From contig JBFILX010000047.1 of the NCBI GenBank assembly GCA_041612035.1, positions 1 through 12,213 on the forward strand: a stretch of DNA of 12,213 nt, in the 5' to 3' direction. Made by a program: the position numbers and the translations under genes. Shown here one piece after another: positions 6,294 through 12,213 of this stretch. Numbering within the stretch: the stretch's first letter is position 1; every line of letters starts with the position of its first letter. The stretch comes from SZUA-320 sp041612035. Lineage in GTDB: Bacteria > Gemmatimonadota > Gemmatimonadetes > Gemmatimonadales > GWC2-71-9. The notes under the pieces were generated by a model. It had not been told where the DNA came from. It searched no databases and worked only from the letters and a program-made list of their open reading frames with translations.

Positions 6294-7877
6294 GTGAGCG
6301 ACGCGGCGGCGCCCCGGGAGCAATGGGGCTCGCGGATCGGTCTGATCCTGGCCATGGCCGGCAATGCGGTGGGCCTGGGGAATTTCCTCCGGTTCCCGCG
6401 CCAGGCGGTGGAGAACGGCGGGGGGACCTTCATGATCCCCTACTTCATCGCCTTCCTCCTGGTCGGCATCCCGCTGATGTGGATCGAGTGGGGCGTGGGC
6501 CGGCACGGGGGCCAGCGGGGCGAGGGGTCCACGCCCGGCATGTTCGAGACCCTCTGGAAGCACCCGGTGGCCAAGTACCTCGGCGTGCTCGGGCTCTTCA
6601 TGCCGCTGGTGGTGCTGATCTACTACTGCTACATCGAGTCCGAAACCCTGGCCTGGACCTTCTTCTCCCTGGTCGGGGCCACCCAGGGCCTGAGCCAGGA
6701 CGGGATGCGGTCGTTCCTGGCCAGCTACCAGGACCTGAGCGACCCGACGGTGCACGCCCGCTGGGTGCCGTTCGCGTTCTTCTACGTCACCCTGGCGGTC
6801 AACTTCTGGGTGGTGTCGAAGGGCCTGGTGGCGGGGATCGAGCGGCTGGCCAAGATCGCCATGCCGATGCTCTTCGTCTTCGCCGCGATCCTGGTCATCC
6901 GGGTGCTCACCCTGCCCGGCCACGAGGTCATCGAGAACGGGGTCGCCACCACCTACACCCCGTGGAGCGGGCTCAACTTCATGTTCAGCCCGCAGTGGGA
7001 CGCCCTGGCCCAGCCCAAGGTCTGGCTGGCCGCCACCGGGCAGATCTTCTTCACCCTGTCGGTGGGCATGGGGACCCTGCAGGCCTACGCCTCGTATCTC
7101 ACCCGGAAGGACGACATCGCGCTCTCGGGCATCGCCACCGCCGCCACCAACGAGACCGCGGAGGTGGTGCTGGGCGGGTCGCTGGCGATCCCCGCCATCG
7201 TGACCTTCTTCGGGGTGACCGGGGCGGTGGCCATCGCCAAGGGGGGGAGCTTCGACCTGGGCTTCATCGCCATGCCCCTGGTGTTCAACCAGCTGCCGGG
7301 CGGGCCGCTCATCACCACCCTCGCCGGGATGATGTGGTTCGGCCTCCTCTTCTTCGCGGGGATCACCTCGTCGGTGGCGATGGCCACGCCGCTGCTCGGG
7401 TTCATCGAGGAGAATTTCGGCTGGACCCGGAAGAAGACCGCCGTGGCGCTGGGGGTGTTCGCCGCCGTCCTGGGGTCCCTGCACGTCATCTACAACGCGC
7501 GCGGGTTCCTGGACGAGTGGGACTACTGGGCCGGCACCTTCGGGCTGGTCGTCCTCGCGCTGGTGGAGACGATCCTCTTCGTCTGGGTGTTCGGGCCCGA
7601 GAACATGTGGCGCGAGCTGCACGAGGGGGCCAGCATCCGGATTCCCCGGTTCTTCAAGGCCGTCATGACCTACGTCACCCCGGTCTTCCTGCTGGTGATG
7701 ATGGTCTGGTGGACGGTGCAGGAAGCGGTGCCCACGCTGCTCATGGAGGGCCGGCCCGAATCGGAGCTGGCCGTGCGCTGGGCCTCCCGCGGGTTCATGG
7801 TGGCGATCCTGATCGCCCAGCTCTTCCTCATCAAGGCCGCGTGGGCCCGCCGGGCCCGCCGCAAGGGGGCCGCATGA
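6294..7877 (+). CDS. LeuT-like sodium:neurotransmitter-symporter family amino-acid transporter
   Basis: Inner-membrane Na+-coupled amino-acid importer of the NSS/SNF family, 527 aa, 12 predicted helices, very like Aquifex LeuT throughout. GTG at 6294 has AGGAG (6281-6285) 8 nt upstream. TM1 holds the unwound NAVGLGNFLRFP (24-35), giving the Na+ and carboxylate site; TM3 keeps LVVLIYY with Tyr111 (LeuT Tyr108). TM6 reads FFTLSVGMG (252-260), with Met259 where LeuT has Phe259. TM7 has NETAE with Asn286 (Na1) and Glu290, the acidic residue that replaces chloride in LeuT. TM8 has FAGITSSVAM (354-363), with Met363 where LeuT has Ile359. Na+ sites are therefore intact and chloride independence is expected. 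The two Met replacements point to a roomier hydrophobic pocket, as in MhsT. The stop overlaps the small-subunit gene. Confidence 0.93.
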   Translation: MSDAAAPREQWGSRIGLILAMAGNAVGLGNFLRFPRQAVENGGGTFMIPYFIAFLLVGIPLMWIEWGVGRHGGQRGEGSTPGMFETLWKHPVAKYLGVLGLFMPLVVLIYYCYIESETLAWTFFSLVGATQGLSQDGMRSFLASYQDLSDPTVHARWVPFAFFYVTLAVNFWVVSKGLVAGIERLAKIAMPMLFVFAAILVIRVLTLPGHEVIENGVATTYTPWSGLNFMFSPQWDALAQPKVWLAATGQIFFTLSVGMGTLQAYASYLTRKDDIALSGIATAATNETAEVVLGGSLAIPAIVTFFGVTGAVAIAKGGSFDLGFIAMPLVFNQLPGGPLITTLAGMMWFGLLFFAGITSSVAMATPLLGFIEENFGWTRKKTAVALGVFAAVLGSLHVIYNARGFLDEWDYWAGTFGLVVLALVETILFVWVFGPENMWRELHEGASIRIPRFFKAVMTYVTPVFLLVMMVWWTVQEAVPTLLMEGRPESELAVRWASRGFMVAILIAQLFLIKAAWARRARRKGAA

Positions 7878-8008
7878 GCACCACCGCCATCATCTTCATG
7901 ACCCTGGCCTGGACCGGCGTCCTGGGCCTCATGGCCTGGAGCTGGAGCCGCCTGCTCCGCTCCGCGCCGCCCGACGACCAGCTGCCGCCGCCGGGCACCT
8001 CGCTCTGA
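7874..8008 (+). CDS. MetS-like small subunit of the NSS transporter
   Basis: A 44-aa single-span membrane protein whose ATG overlaps the transporter stop in ATGA, so it is translationally coupled. It begins MSTTAIIFMTLAWTGVLGLM, with the membrane helix about 4-26, then a basic WSRLLRS cytoplasmic edge and a short Pro-rich tail. Short start, single helix, and a gene just after an NSS transporter match the MetS/MaAIMP small-subunit family, first known from the Corynebacterium MetPS methionine/alanine importer, where the small protein is needed for uptake. Assignment rests on context and the N-terminal pattern, as so short a protein gives little statistical support. Annotation pipelines often miss genes this short. 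Confidence 0.8.
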   Translation: MSTTAIIFMTLAWTGVLGLMAWSWSRLLRSAPPDDQLPPPGTSL

Positions 8009-8063
8009 CGGGACCTGGGTCCGTGAACCTCTTCCCCGGCAGTCGGTCGCGTCCTGGGGCCTC
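8009..8063 (+). other. short gap between the small subunit and the phosphoesterase genes
   Basis: 55 nt with an imperfect inverted repeat GGACC-TG-GGTCC just after the stop. No -10-like TANNNT is present, so no separate promoter is seen and read-through from the transporter genes is likely. Confidence 0.4.
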
Positions 8064-9086
8064 GTGACGATCGAACTCTCCCCCGAGCGGACGGCCCGGG
8101 CCCGGGCCGTTGCCGCGGCCCTCGAGGCGCCGGGCCGGATTGCGATCACCACCCACGTCAACCCCGACGGCGACGGGCTGGGGAGCGCCGTGGGCCTGGT
8201 GCACCTGCTCCGGGCCCGCGGCCGGGACGCGGTGATCGCCAACCCGACCCCGACCCCGCCCCGGTTCGAGTTCCTCTTCCGCGATCTCCCCGGCGTCGAC
8301 CGGAGCGGCGACGCCGTGCGCGAACTCCGGCGGGCCGACTGCATCGTGGTGCTCGACATCGCCGACACCGCCCGGCTGGGCCACCTCGGCCCCACCGTGG
8401 CGGAGCACGGCGCCCCGGTGGTCTGCGTGGACCACCACGCCAGCCCGGGCACCCTGCCGGAAGGGCCCCGGTACGTCGACTCGGGGGCCGCCGCCACCGG
8501 GGAACTGATCTACGAGATCGCCGTCGCCAACGGGTGGGCGGTGGAGGTGCCCGCCGCCCGGGCGCTCTACGTGGCGCTGGTGACCGACACCGGCGGCTTC
8601 CGGTTCAGCAACACCCACCCCCGCACGCTCCGCATCGCCGCCGACCTGCTGGAGACCGGTATCGATCCGGAGTCGATCTACCTCGACGTCTACGCCAACG
8701 CGCCCGAGGGCCGTCCCCGGCTGCTGGCGGAGACGCTGCAGACGCTGGTGGTGGAGCCCGAGATCGGGCTGGCGTGGCTCACGGTGCCCCGCGGGGCGCT
8801 CGACCGGTACCAGGCCACGGCCGACGACCTGGACGGGGTGGTGGAGCACCCCCGCTCCATCGCGGGCGTGCGGCTCGCGGTGATGTTCCGCGAGGTGTCG
8901 CAGGGCCGGGTCAAGGCCTCGTTCCGCTCGGTGGGCGACGTGGACGTGGCGCGGTTCGCCCACGCCCTGGGGGGCGGGGGCCACGCCAAGGCCGCCGGGG
9001 TCGCCATCCCCGGTACCCTGGCGGAGGTGCAGGCCCGCGTGCTCGACGCGGCCCGCGCCTATCTCGCTGGCAACGGCCATCGTTGA
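8064..9086 (+). CDS. NrnA-like DHH/DHHA1 phosphoesterase (nanoRNase/pAp phosphatase)
   Basis: Probable cytoplasmic enzyme that degrades 2-5 nt RNA and dephosphorylates pAp, with Mn2+; some relatives cut cyclic dinucleotide products instead. 340 aa, full length, GTG start at 8064 with only a weak GGGG upstream. DHH domain: THVNPDGDGLGSAVGL (30-45), LDIADTARLG (98-106), the DHH itself at VDHHAS (122-127), GELIYEI (146-152) and DTGGFRFSNT (175-184). DHHA1 domain at the C-terminus with GGGGHAKAAG. Motifs expected for metal binding are all intact. 55 nt separate it from the small subunit and hold no visible promoter, so it probably shares that transcript. Its TGA stop lies within the nfu promoter -35 box. 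Confidence 0.9.
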   Translation: MTIELSPERTARARAVAAALEAPGRIAITTHVNPDGDGLGSAVGLVHLLRARGRDAVIANPTPTPPRFEFLFRDLPGVDRSGDAVRELRRADCIVVLDIADTARLGHLGPTVAEHGAPVVCVDHHASPGTLPEGPRYVDSGAAATGELIYEIAVANGWAVEVPAARALYVALVTDTGGFRFSNTHPRTLRIAADLLETGIDPESIYLDVYANAPEGRPRLLAETLQTLVVEPEIGLAWLTVPRGALDRYQATADDLDGVVEHPRSIAGVRLAVMFREVSQGRVKASFRSVGDVDVARFAHALGGGGHAKAAGVAIPGTLAEVQARVLDAARAYLAGNGHR

Positions 9087-9110
9087 CCTCGGCCCCCGCC
9101 GGTCTAGGTT
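9083..9110 (+). promoter_or_regulatory. sigma70-type promoter for nfu-mrp (TTGACC-16-TAGGTT)
   Basis: TTGACC (9083-9088) and TAGGTT (9105-9110) are 16 bp apart. The TGA at 9084-9086 inside the -35 box is the stop of the phosphoesterase gene. The predicted start near 9117 falls at the edge of GGAGGAGGG (9116-9124), so the leader would be about 18 nt and nearly all ribosome-binding site. Confidence 0.6.
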
Positions 9111-9115
9111 TCGCC

Positions 9116-9124
9116 GGAGGAGGG
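9116..9124 (+). promoter_or_regulatory. ribosome-binding site of nfu
   Basis: GGAGGAGGG lies 10 nt before the GTG at 9135. It is the strongest Shine-Dalgarno sequence on the plus strand of this window and fixes the GTG as the start. Confidence 0.6.
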
Positions 9125-9134
9125 ACCCTGCACC

Positions 9135-9377
9135 GTGCCTGACACCGAGACCATCCTGGATCGCATCGAGCGGACGCTCGACGAGCTTCGGCCCTACATC
9201 GCCTCCCACCGGGGACAGGTGGAGGTGGTCGACTTCGACGCCGCCGACGGCACCCTGCTGCTCCGGCTGGGAGGCACCTGCCGTGGCTGCGCCGCCTCCA
9301 CCGTGACGCTGCGGCAGGGGATCGAGGTCCGGCTCCGGCAGGCCGTGCCCGAGGTCCGGCAGATCGACGCCCTCTGA
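9135..9377 (+). CDS. nfu: NifU C-terminal-domain Fe-S scaffold protein
   Basis: An 80-aa stand-alone NFU domain, which carries a [4Fe-4S] cluster between subunits of a dimer and hands it to apo-proteins in the cytoplasm. The cluster motif is GTCRGCAAS with Cys49 and Cys52, and the preceding LLLRLGG strand and following TLRQGIEVRLRQAVPEV helix match the family. GTG at 9135 has a strong ribosome-binding site and its own promoter. The next gene, encoding an Mrp/ApbC-like ATPase, starts 13 nt after the stop, so the two are surely co-transcribed and probably work on the same Fe-S delivery route. Nfu supplies the only CxxC of the pair. Confidence 0.9.
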   Translation: MPDTETILDRIERTLDELRPYIASHRGQVEVVDFDAADGTLLLRLGGTCRGCAASTVTLRQGIEVRLRQAVPEVRQIDAL

Positions 9378-9390
9378 GCCCCGTCCCGCC

Positions 9391-10497
9391 ATGACCGCCC
9401 CGACCCAGGCCGCGGCCACCGCCGCGCTCGCCCGCATCGTCAACCCCCGCGTGGAGAACGACCTTCTCTCGGCCGGCATGGTCCGCGACCTGACCGTGGA
9501 CGAGGCCGGCAAGGTGTCGTTCACCTTCCTGCTGGCGCGGGAGGACCCCGCGACCCTGGTGCGCGAGGCGCGCAAGGCGCTGGCGGCGATTCCCGGGGTG
9601 ACCGAGGTGAAGATCAACGTGGTGGACCCCGCCGGTCCCGCGCCCACCACCCACGCGCCGCCGGGCGCTCCCCTGACGGCCGCCGCCGGCGCGCCCGCCC
9701 CGGTGCCGGCCCAGTATCAGAACATCCGGAGCGTCGTGGCGGTGTCGTCCGGCAAGGGCGGCGTGGGGAAGAGCACCGTGGCCGTCAACCTGGCCATCGC
9801 GCTGGCCCGGCAGGGGCACCGCGTCGGCCTGATGGACGGCGACATCTACGGCCCCAACGTGCCGCGGATGTTCGGGATCTTCGAGCGACCCCGGGTGATC
9901 GAGGGCCGGATCCAGCCGCACGAGGCGCACGGGGTCCGGCTCATCTCGCTGGGGTTCCTGGTGGAACGGGACGCGCCCGCCATCTGGCGGGGGCCCATCA
10001 TCATGAAGGTCATCCAGCAGTTCCTGCGCGACGTGGCGTGGGGCGAGCTGGACTTCCTGGTGGTGGACCTGCCCCCCGGCACCGGCGATGCCCAGCTCTC
10101 CCTGGTCCAGAGCATCACCGTGAGCGGGGCCGTCATCATCACGACCCCCCAGGAGATGGCGGTGGGCGACGCGCTCCGCGGCGCCAAGATGTTCGAGCGG
10201 GTCAACGTGCCCGTGCTGGGCGTGGTGGAGAACATGAGCGGCTTCACCGACCCCGACACCGGGAAGCACTGGGACCTGTTCGGCGTCGGAGGCGGCGCCC
10301 GCCTGGCGGAGGAACTCGGTGTGCCGGTCCTCGCCACGATCCCGCTCGACCCGGAGCTGGCGGCGCTGGCCGACCGCGGCGAGCCGGTGCTCGTGGCCCG
10401 GCCCGACAGCCCGGCCGCCAAGGCCCTCGAGGCATTCGCCCGGCGGGTCGCGCAGGATGCCGGGGGCGGGCTCCAGCTCCCCGTGCTCAACACCTGA
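9391..10497 (+). CDS. Mrp/ApbC-family Fe-S carrier ATPase lacking the CxxC motif
   Basis: A 368-aa MinD-type P-loop ATPase of the Mrp/NBP35/ApbC family, which binds and transfers [4Fe-4S] clusters in the cytoplasm. Order: an N-terminal MIP18/DUF59-like domain (about 10-80), a Pro/Ala linker (81-106), and the ATPase. The deviant Walker A reads SSGKGGVGKST (119-129) with signature Lys122 and catalytic Lys127; switch I is DGDIYGPNVPRM (149-160); Walker B is FLVVDLPPGTGD (222-233). The segment that usually reads MSxFxCPxCGKxxxIFG is MSGFTDPDTGKHWDLFG (282-298), with Asp287 and Thr290 where the two cluster Cys should be. No other CxxC exists in the protein, which has no Cys at all. It may act with the adjacent Nfu, or use ATPase without its own cluster. 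The stop is 4 bp from the convergent neighbour. Confidence 0.9.
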   Translation: MTAPTQAAATAALARIVNPRVENDLLSAGMVRDLTVDEAGKVSFTFLLAREDPATLVREARKALAAIPGVTEVKINVVDPAGPAPTTHAPPGAPLTAAAGAPAPVPAQYQNIRSVVAVSSGKGGVGKSTVAVNLAIALARQGHRVGLMDGDIYGPNVPRMFGIFERPRVIEGRIQPHEAHGVRLISLGFLVERDAPAIWRGPIIMKVIQQFLRDVAWGELDFLVVDLPPGTGDAQLSLVQSITVSGAVIITTPQEMAVGDALRGAKMFERVNVPVLGVVENMSGFTDPDTGKHWDLFGVGGGARLAEELGVPVLATIPLDPELAALADRGEPVLVARPDSPAAKALEAFARRVAQDAGGGLQLPVLNT

Positions 10498-10501
10498 GGC
10501 G

Positions 10502-11371
10502 CTAGGGCTCCACCCACTCGAGGGTCACCGACGCGAGCCGCGCCGTCACCCGCAGATCGACGCGGCGGGCCGCCGACCCGTAGCCCTCGGACTCCAGCGC
10601 GTCGTCCACCGGTCGGAGACCCGGTGCACGCACCCGGCTGAGGGTCCGTTCGGTCACCAGCCGGACCCCCACGTCCCGCGGCACCCGGAGCACCAGGTCC
10701 GCCACCGTGGCGGAGAGCGTCCCCTGCATCACGCCGGGGCTCCCGCCCGCGGGTGTCCCCGACAGGTCGACCACGATCCGCCCCAGCCGGCCGGCCACCG
10801 CCAGCGCCCGGCACCCGCTCGCCCCGAACCGCTCCAGGGTCAGGTCGCCGGTACTCACCTCGAACCGCGCCTCCCGGCACGGCCCCCGATTGGCGGCCCC
10901 GAAGCGGACCACCGTGCGGCTCCCCTCCGCCTCCAGCCGGACCGACGCCACCCGGACCCCCTCGAGGTCGAACTCGGCCTCCGCCGCCGAGAGAGTCGCG
11001 GCGAGCGCCAGGTCCACCGCGGTGGACACCCCCACCGCGGTCCGGTGCATGAAGGCCGCCGGGGGGCGGAGCGGCATGCGCCAGCCCGGCTTGCCCGCGA
11101 CGTCGATCGCGAGGCGCGCCGAGGCGGGCGCCCAGACCACGTCGGGTTGGACCTGTTCGGGGGGGTACTGCACCTCGACCCGGTAGAGGCGGGTCGAGGG
11201 CGCCGCGGCGACGCGGACCGCCCCGCCCTGGATGTTGAGCGCGGCCTGGATGCGGGTCTCCCCGAGGAGCGGCCGGGACGCGTCCAGCGCGCGGGTGGCC
11301 TGGGCGGCGAGCGGCGCGGCGGCCACCGCCAGCACGGCGACCGCCAGACCGGCGCGCCGCCCTGGGGTCAC
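10502..11371 (-). CDS. exported toast-rack/LiaF-like beta-rich protein
   Basis: 289 aa from a GTG at 11371 that overlaps the upstream stop in GTGA; an in-frame ATG at 11431 would add 20 residues inside the neighbour and hide the signal peptide. Residues 1-26 form a Sec signal peptide (GRR, hydrophobic core, APLAAQA). The rest is strand after strand. Its C-terminal half resembles the LiaF/toast-rack family: LGRIVVDLSGTP, MQGTLSATVADLVLRVPRDVGVRLVTERTLSRVRAPGL, and a closing VDLRVTARLASVTLEWVEP. Family members sense or bind at the cell envelope, but no exact role can be set here. The motif order GxxxxxLDLS, PxDVGVRV, final VxLxL is what I rely on. Function in this organism is unknown; coupling to the membrane protein upstream suggests a joint envelope role. 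Confidence 0.7.
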   Translation of the reverse strand: MTPGRRAGLAVAVLAVAAAPLAAQATRALDASRPLLGETRIQAALNIQGGAVRVAAAPSTRLYRVEVQYPPEQVQPDVVWAPASARLAIDVAGKPGWRMPLRPPAAFMHRTAVGVSTAVDLALAATLSAAEAEFDLEGVRVASVRLEAEGSRTVVRFGAANRGPCREARFEVSTGDLTLERFGASGCRALAVAGRLGRIVVDLSGTPAGGSPGVMQGTLSATVADLVLRVPRDVGVRLVTERTLSRVRAPGLRPVDDALESEGYGSAARRVDLRVTARLASVTLEWVEP

Positions 11372-12213
11372 CGGGGATCCGGCCGGTCGGGCCGCTTCAC
11401 CGCGGGCACGCCGAACTGCGGCGTGGCCCACAGGTACTCGTCGGTGAGCGCCTCGGGCGGCACGATGCGGCCCGCGAAGTGCGGACGCAGGCCGAGCCGG
11501 CTGAGCACGCTGGCGCCGAAACCGACCGTGGTCATGAGCCAGGTGGCGAGGATCGCCGCGGTGAGCACCAGGGAGCCCGCGAGCGGCACCCAGCCGAAGC
11601 CGAGCCAGACCAGCCAGATCGCGAGGAGACCGGCCAGGCCGGTCAGGACGTAGCGATAGCTGTTGGGGGAGAGCGCGACTCCCATGGCCATCCGGCGCCG
11701 GGTGCGGCTCTCGCCCATCGCGTGGGCCACCGCCACGAGGCCCATGAGGACCATGGCCAGGACCATCAGGGCGAAGGCCGCGACCGCGAACGGGATCAGC
11801 AGCACGCCCACCACCGTGAGGGCCAGCCCAACCACGATCATGCCGAAGGTCGGGACCACCAGCACCTGGGCCAGCACCCCTACCAGGAAGGCGCGCCCCA
11901 GGGAGTGCGTCACGGTGTCGGAGACGATCTCCAGCGGCGGACGCCCGAAGGTCACCAGGGTGAACCCCAGGACCAGGAGCGCGAGGAAGATGCCCAGGAC
12001 CCCGGCGGCCCGGGTCAGGAACCCCACCGTCGCCCCGGCGGGCTCGGCTCCCCGGGTCGGGGTGTAGGCGCGCTGCTCCCCGCCCACCCCGCCGGCCGCA
12101 TCCCGCACGGTGCCCCCGAAGGCGATCGCCGTACCGCCCACCGACCCGCCGGGGTGGACGGTCAGGTCCCCGTCCACGGTGACCACCGACCCGGTCACGT
12201 GGCCGAAGACGTC
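11368..12213 (-). CDS. multi-pass membrane protein with bactofilin-like N-terminal segment (5' end cut off)
   Basis: 281 residues are in view; the frame is open to the window edge, so the N-terminus is missing. A GTG at 12198 lies in frame but interrupts a glycine-rich beta repeat (DVFGHVTGSVVTVDGDLTV, 1-19, then HPGGSVGGTAIAFGGTV), so I read it as internal. That repeat looks like the turn-rich strands of bactofilin or polymer-forming proteins. A short polar linker (38-60) leads to about five or six membrane helices: 63-89, 105-128, 126-165 (probably two helices), 186-206 and 209-235. A charged loop ESRTRRRMAMG (168-178) and a soluble tail (240-281, DEYLWATPQFG) follow. The stop overlaps the toast-rack gene by 4 nt. 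This arrangement resembles membrane proteins that carry a cytoskeletal or adhesive beta-helix, but I cannot name the family. Confidence 0.65.
   Translation of the reverse strand, partial: DVFGHVTGSVVTVDGDLTVHPGGSVGGTAIAFGGTVRDAAGGVGGEQRAYTPTRGAEPAGATVGFLTRAAGVLGIFLALLVLGFTLVTFGRPPLEIVSDTVTHSLGRAFLVGVLAQVLVVPTFGMIVVGLALTVVGVLLIPFAVAAFALMVLAMVLMGLVAVAHAMGESRTRRRMAMGVALSPNSYRYVLTGLAGLLAIWLVWLGFGWVPLAGSLVLTAAILATWLMTTVGFGASVLSRLGLRPHFAGRIVPPEALTDEYLWATPQFGVPAVKRPDRPDPR

Noticed and set aside
6177..7622. A 481-codon open frame on the minus strand opposite the transporter
   Set aside because: Low-complexity composition with no recognisable motif; it is the antisense shadow of the LeuT-like gene.
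10498..10501. A bidirectional terminator between mrp and the toast-rack gene
   Set aside because: Only 4 bp separate the stops, and no inverted repeat with a T-run is visible around them.
10502..11431. The ATG at 11431 as start of the toast-rack gene
   Set aside because: It lies well inside the upstream gene and buries the signal peptide; the GTG in the GTGA overlap is a better fit.
1..12213. tRNA, rRNA, CRISPR array, insertion sequence or phage gene
   Set aside because: No repeat array, transposase motif, inverted-repeat ends or RNA-gene signature was seen on either strand.

Overview
The window is very GC-rich (about 70 % by eye), with strong G/C bias at third codon positions and long open frames on the non-coding strand. 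Genes are packed almost end to end. The gene content is Gram-negative: Sec signal peptides ending in a recurring APLAAQA-type cleavage site, and a beta-barrel-like outer-membrane protein. Together with the mix of genes this suggests a Gemmatimonadota-like soil or environmental bacterium. That placement is an inference from style, not from a marker gene. I see no mobile element, phage gene, CRISPR array, tRNA or rRNA.

Left block, minus strand (1-3179). A gpmI-led run reads leftwards: gpmI (cofactor-independent phosphoglycerate mutase), a 241-aa putative outer-membrane beta-barrel, a PTPS/QueD-fold protein that has lost its catalytic residues, and fdhD, which is cut off by the window edge. The gaps are 10, 7 and 31 nt, so they probably form one transcription unit.

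Central block, plus strand (3210-10497). A strong sigma70-type promoter (TTGACA-17-TACAAT) whose -35 box lies over the gpmI start codon drives an exported protein with three SH3-like repeats, plus a small GTGA-overlapped partner gene. A second promoter drives guaB (IMP dehydrogenase). Without an obvious new promoter, guaB is followed by a LeuT-like sodium:amino-acid symporter, its 44-aa MetS-type small subunit, and an NrnA-like DHH phosphoesterase. A third promoter then drives nfu (Fe-S scaffold) and an Mrp/ApbC-type ATPase. In the second and third promoters the -35 box contains the stop codon of the preceding gene.

Right block, minus strand (10502-12213). Two overlapping genes converge on mrp with only 4 bp between. 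One is a multi-pass membrane protein, cut by the window edge, with a bactofilin-like glycine-rich segment at its visible N-terminus. The other is an exported protein that resembles LiaF/toast-rack beta proteins. They look like a paired envelope module.

Most genes are housekeeping. The points worth a second look are the catalytically degenerate PTPS-like protein beside fdhD, the Mrp protein lacking its CxxC beside a CxxC-bearing Nfu, the promoters fused to stop or start codons (one apparently leaderless), the symporter small subunit, and the beta-rack/membrane pair at the right edge.
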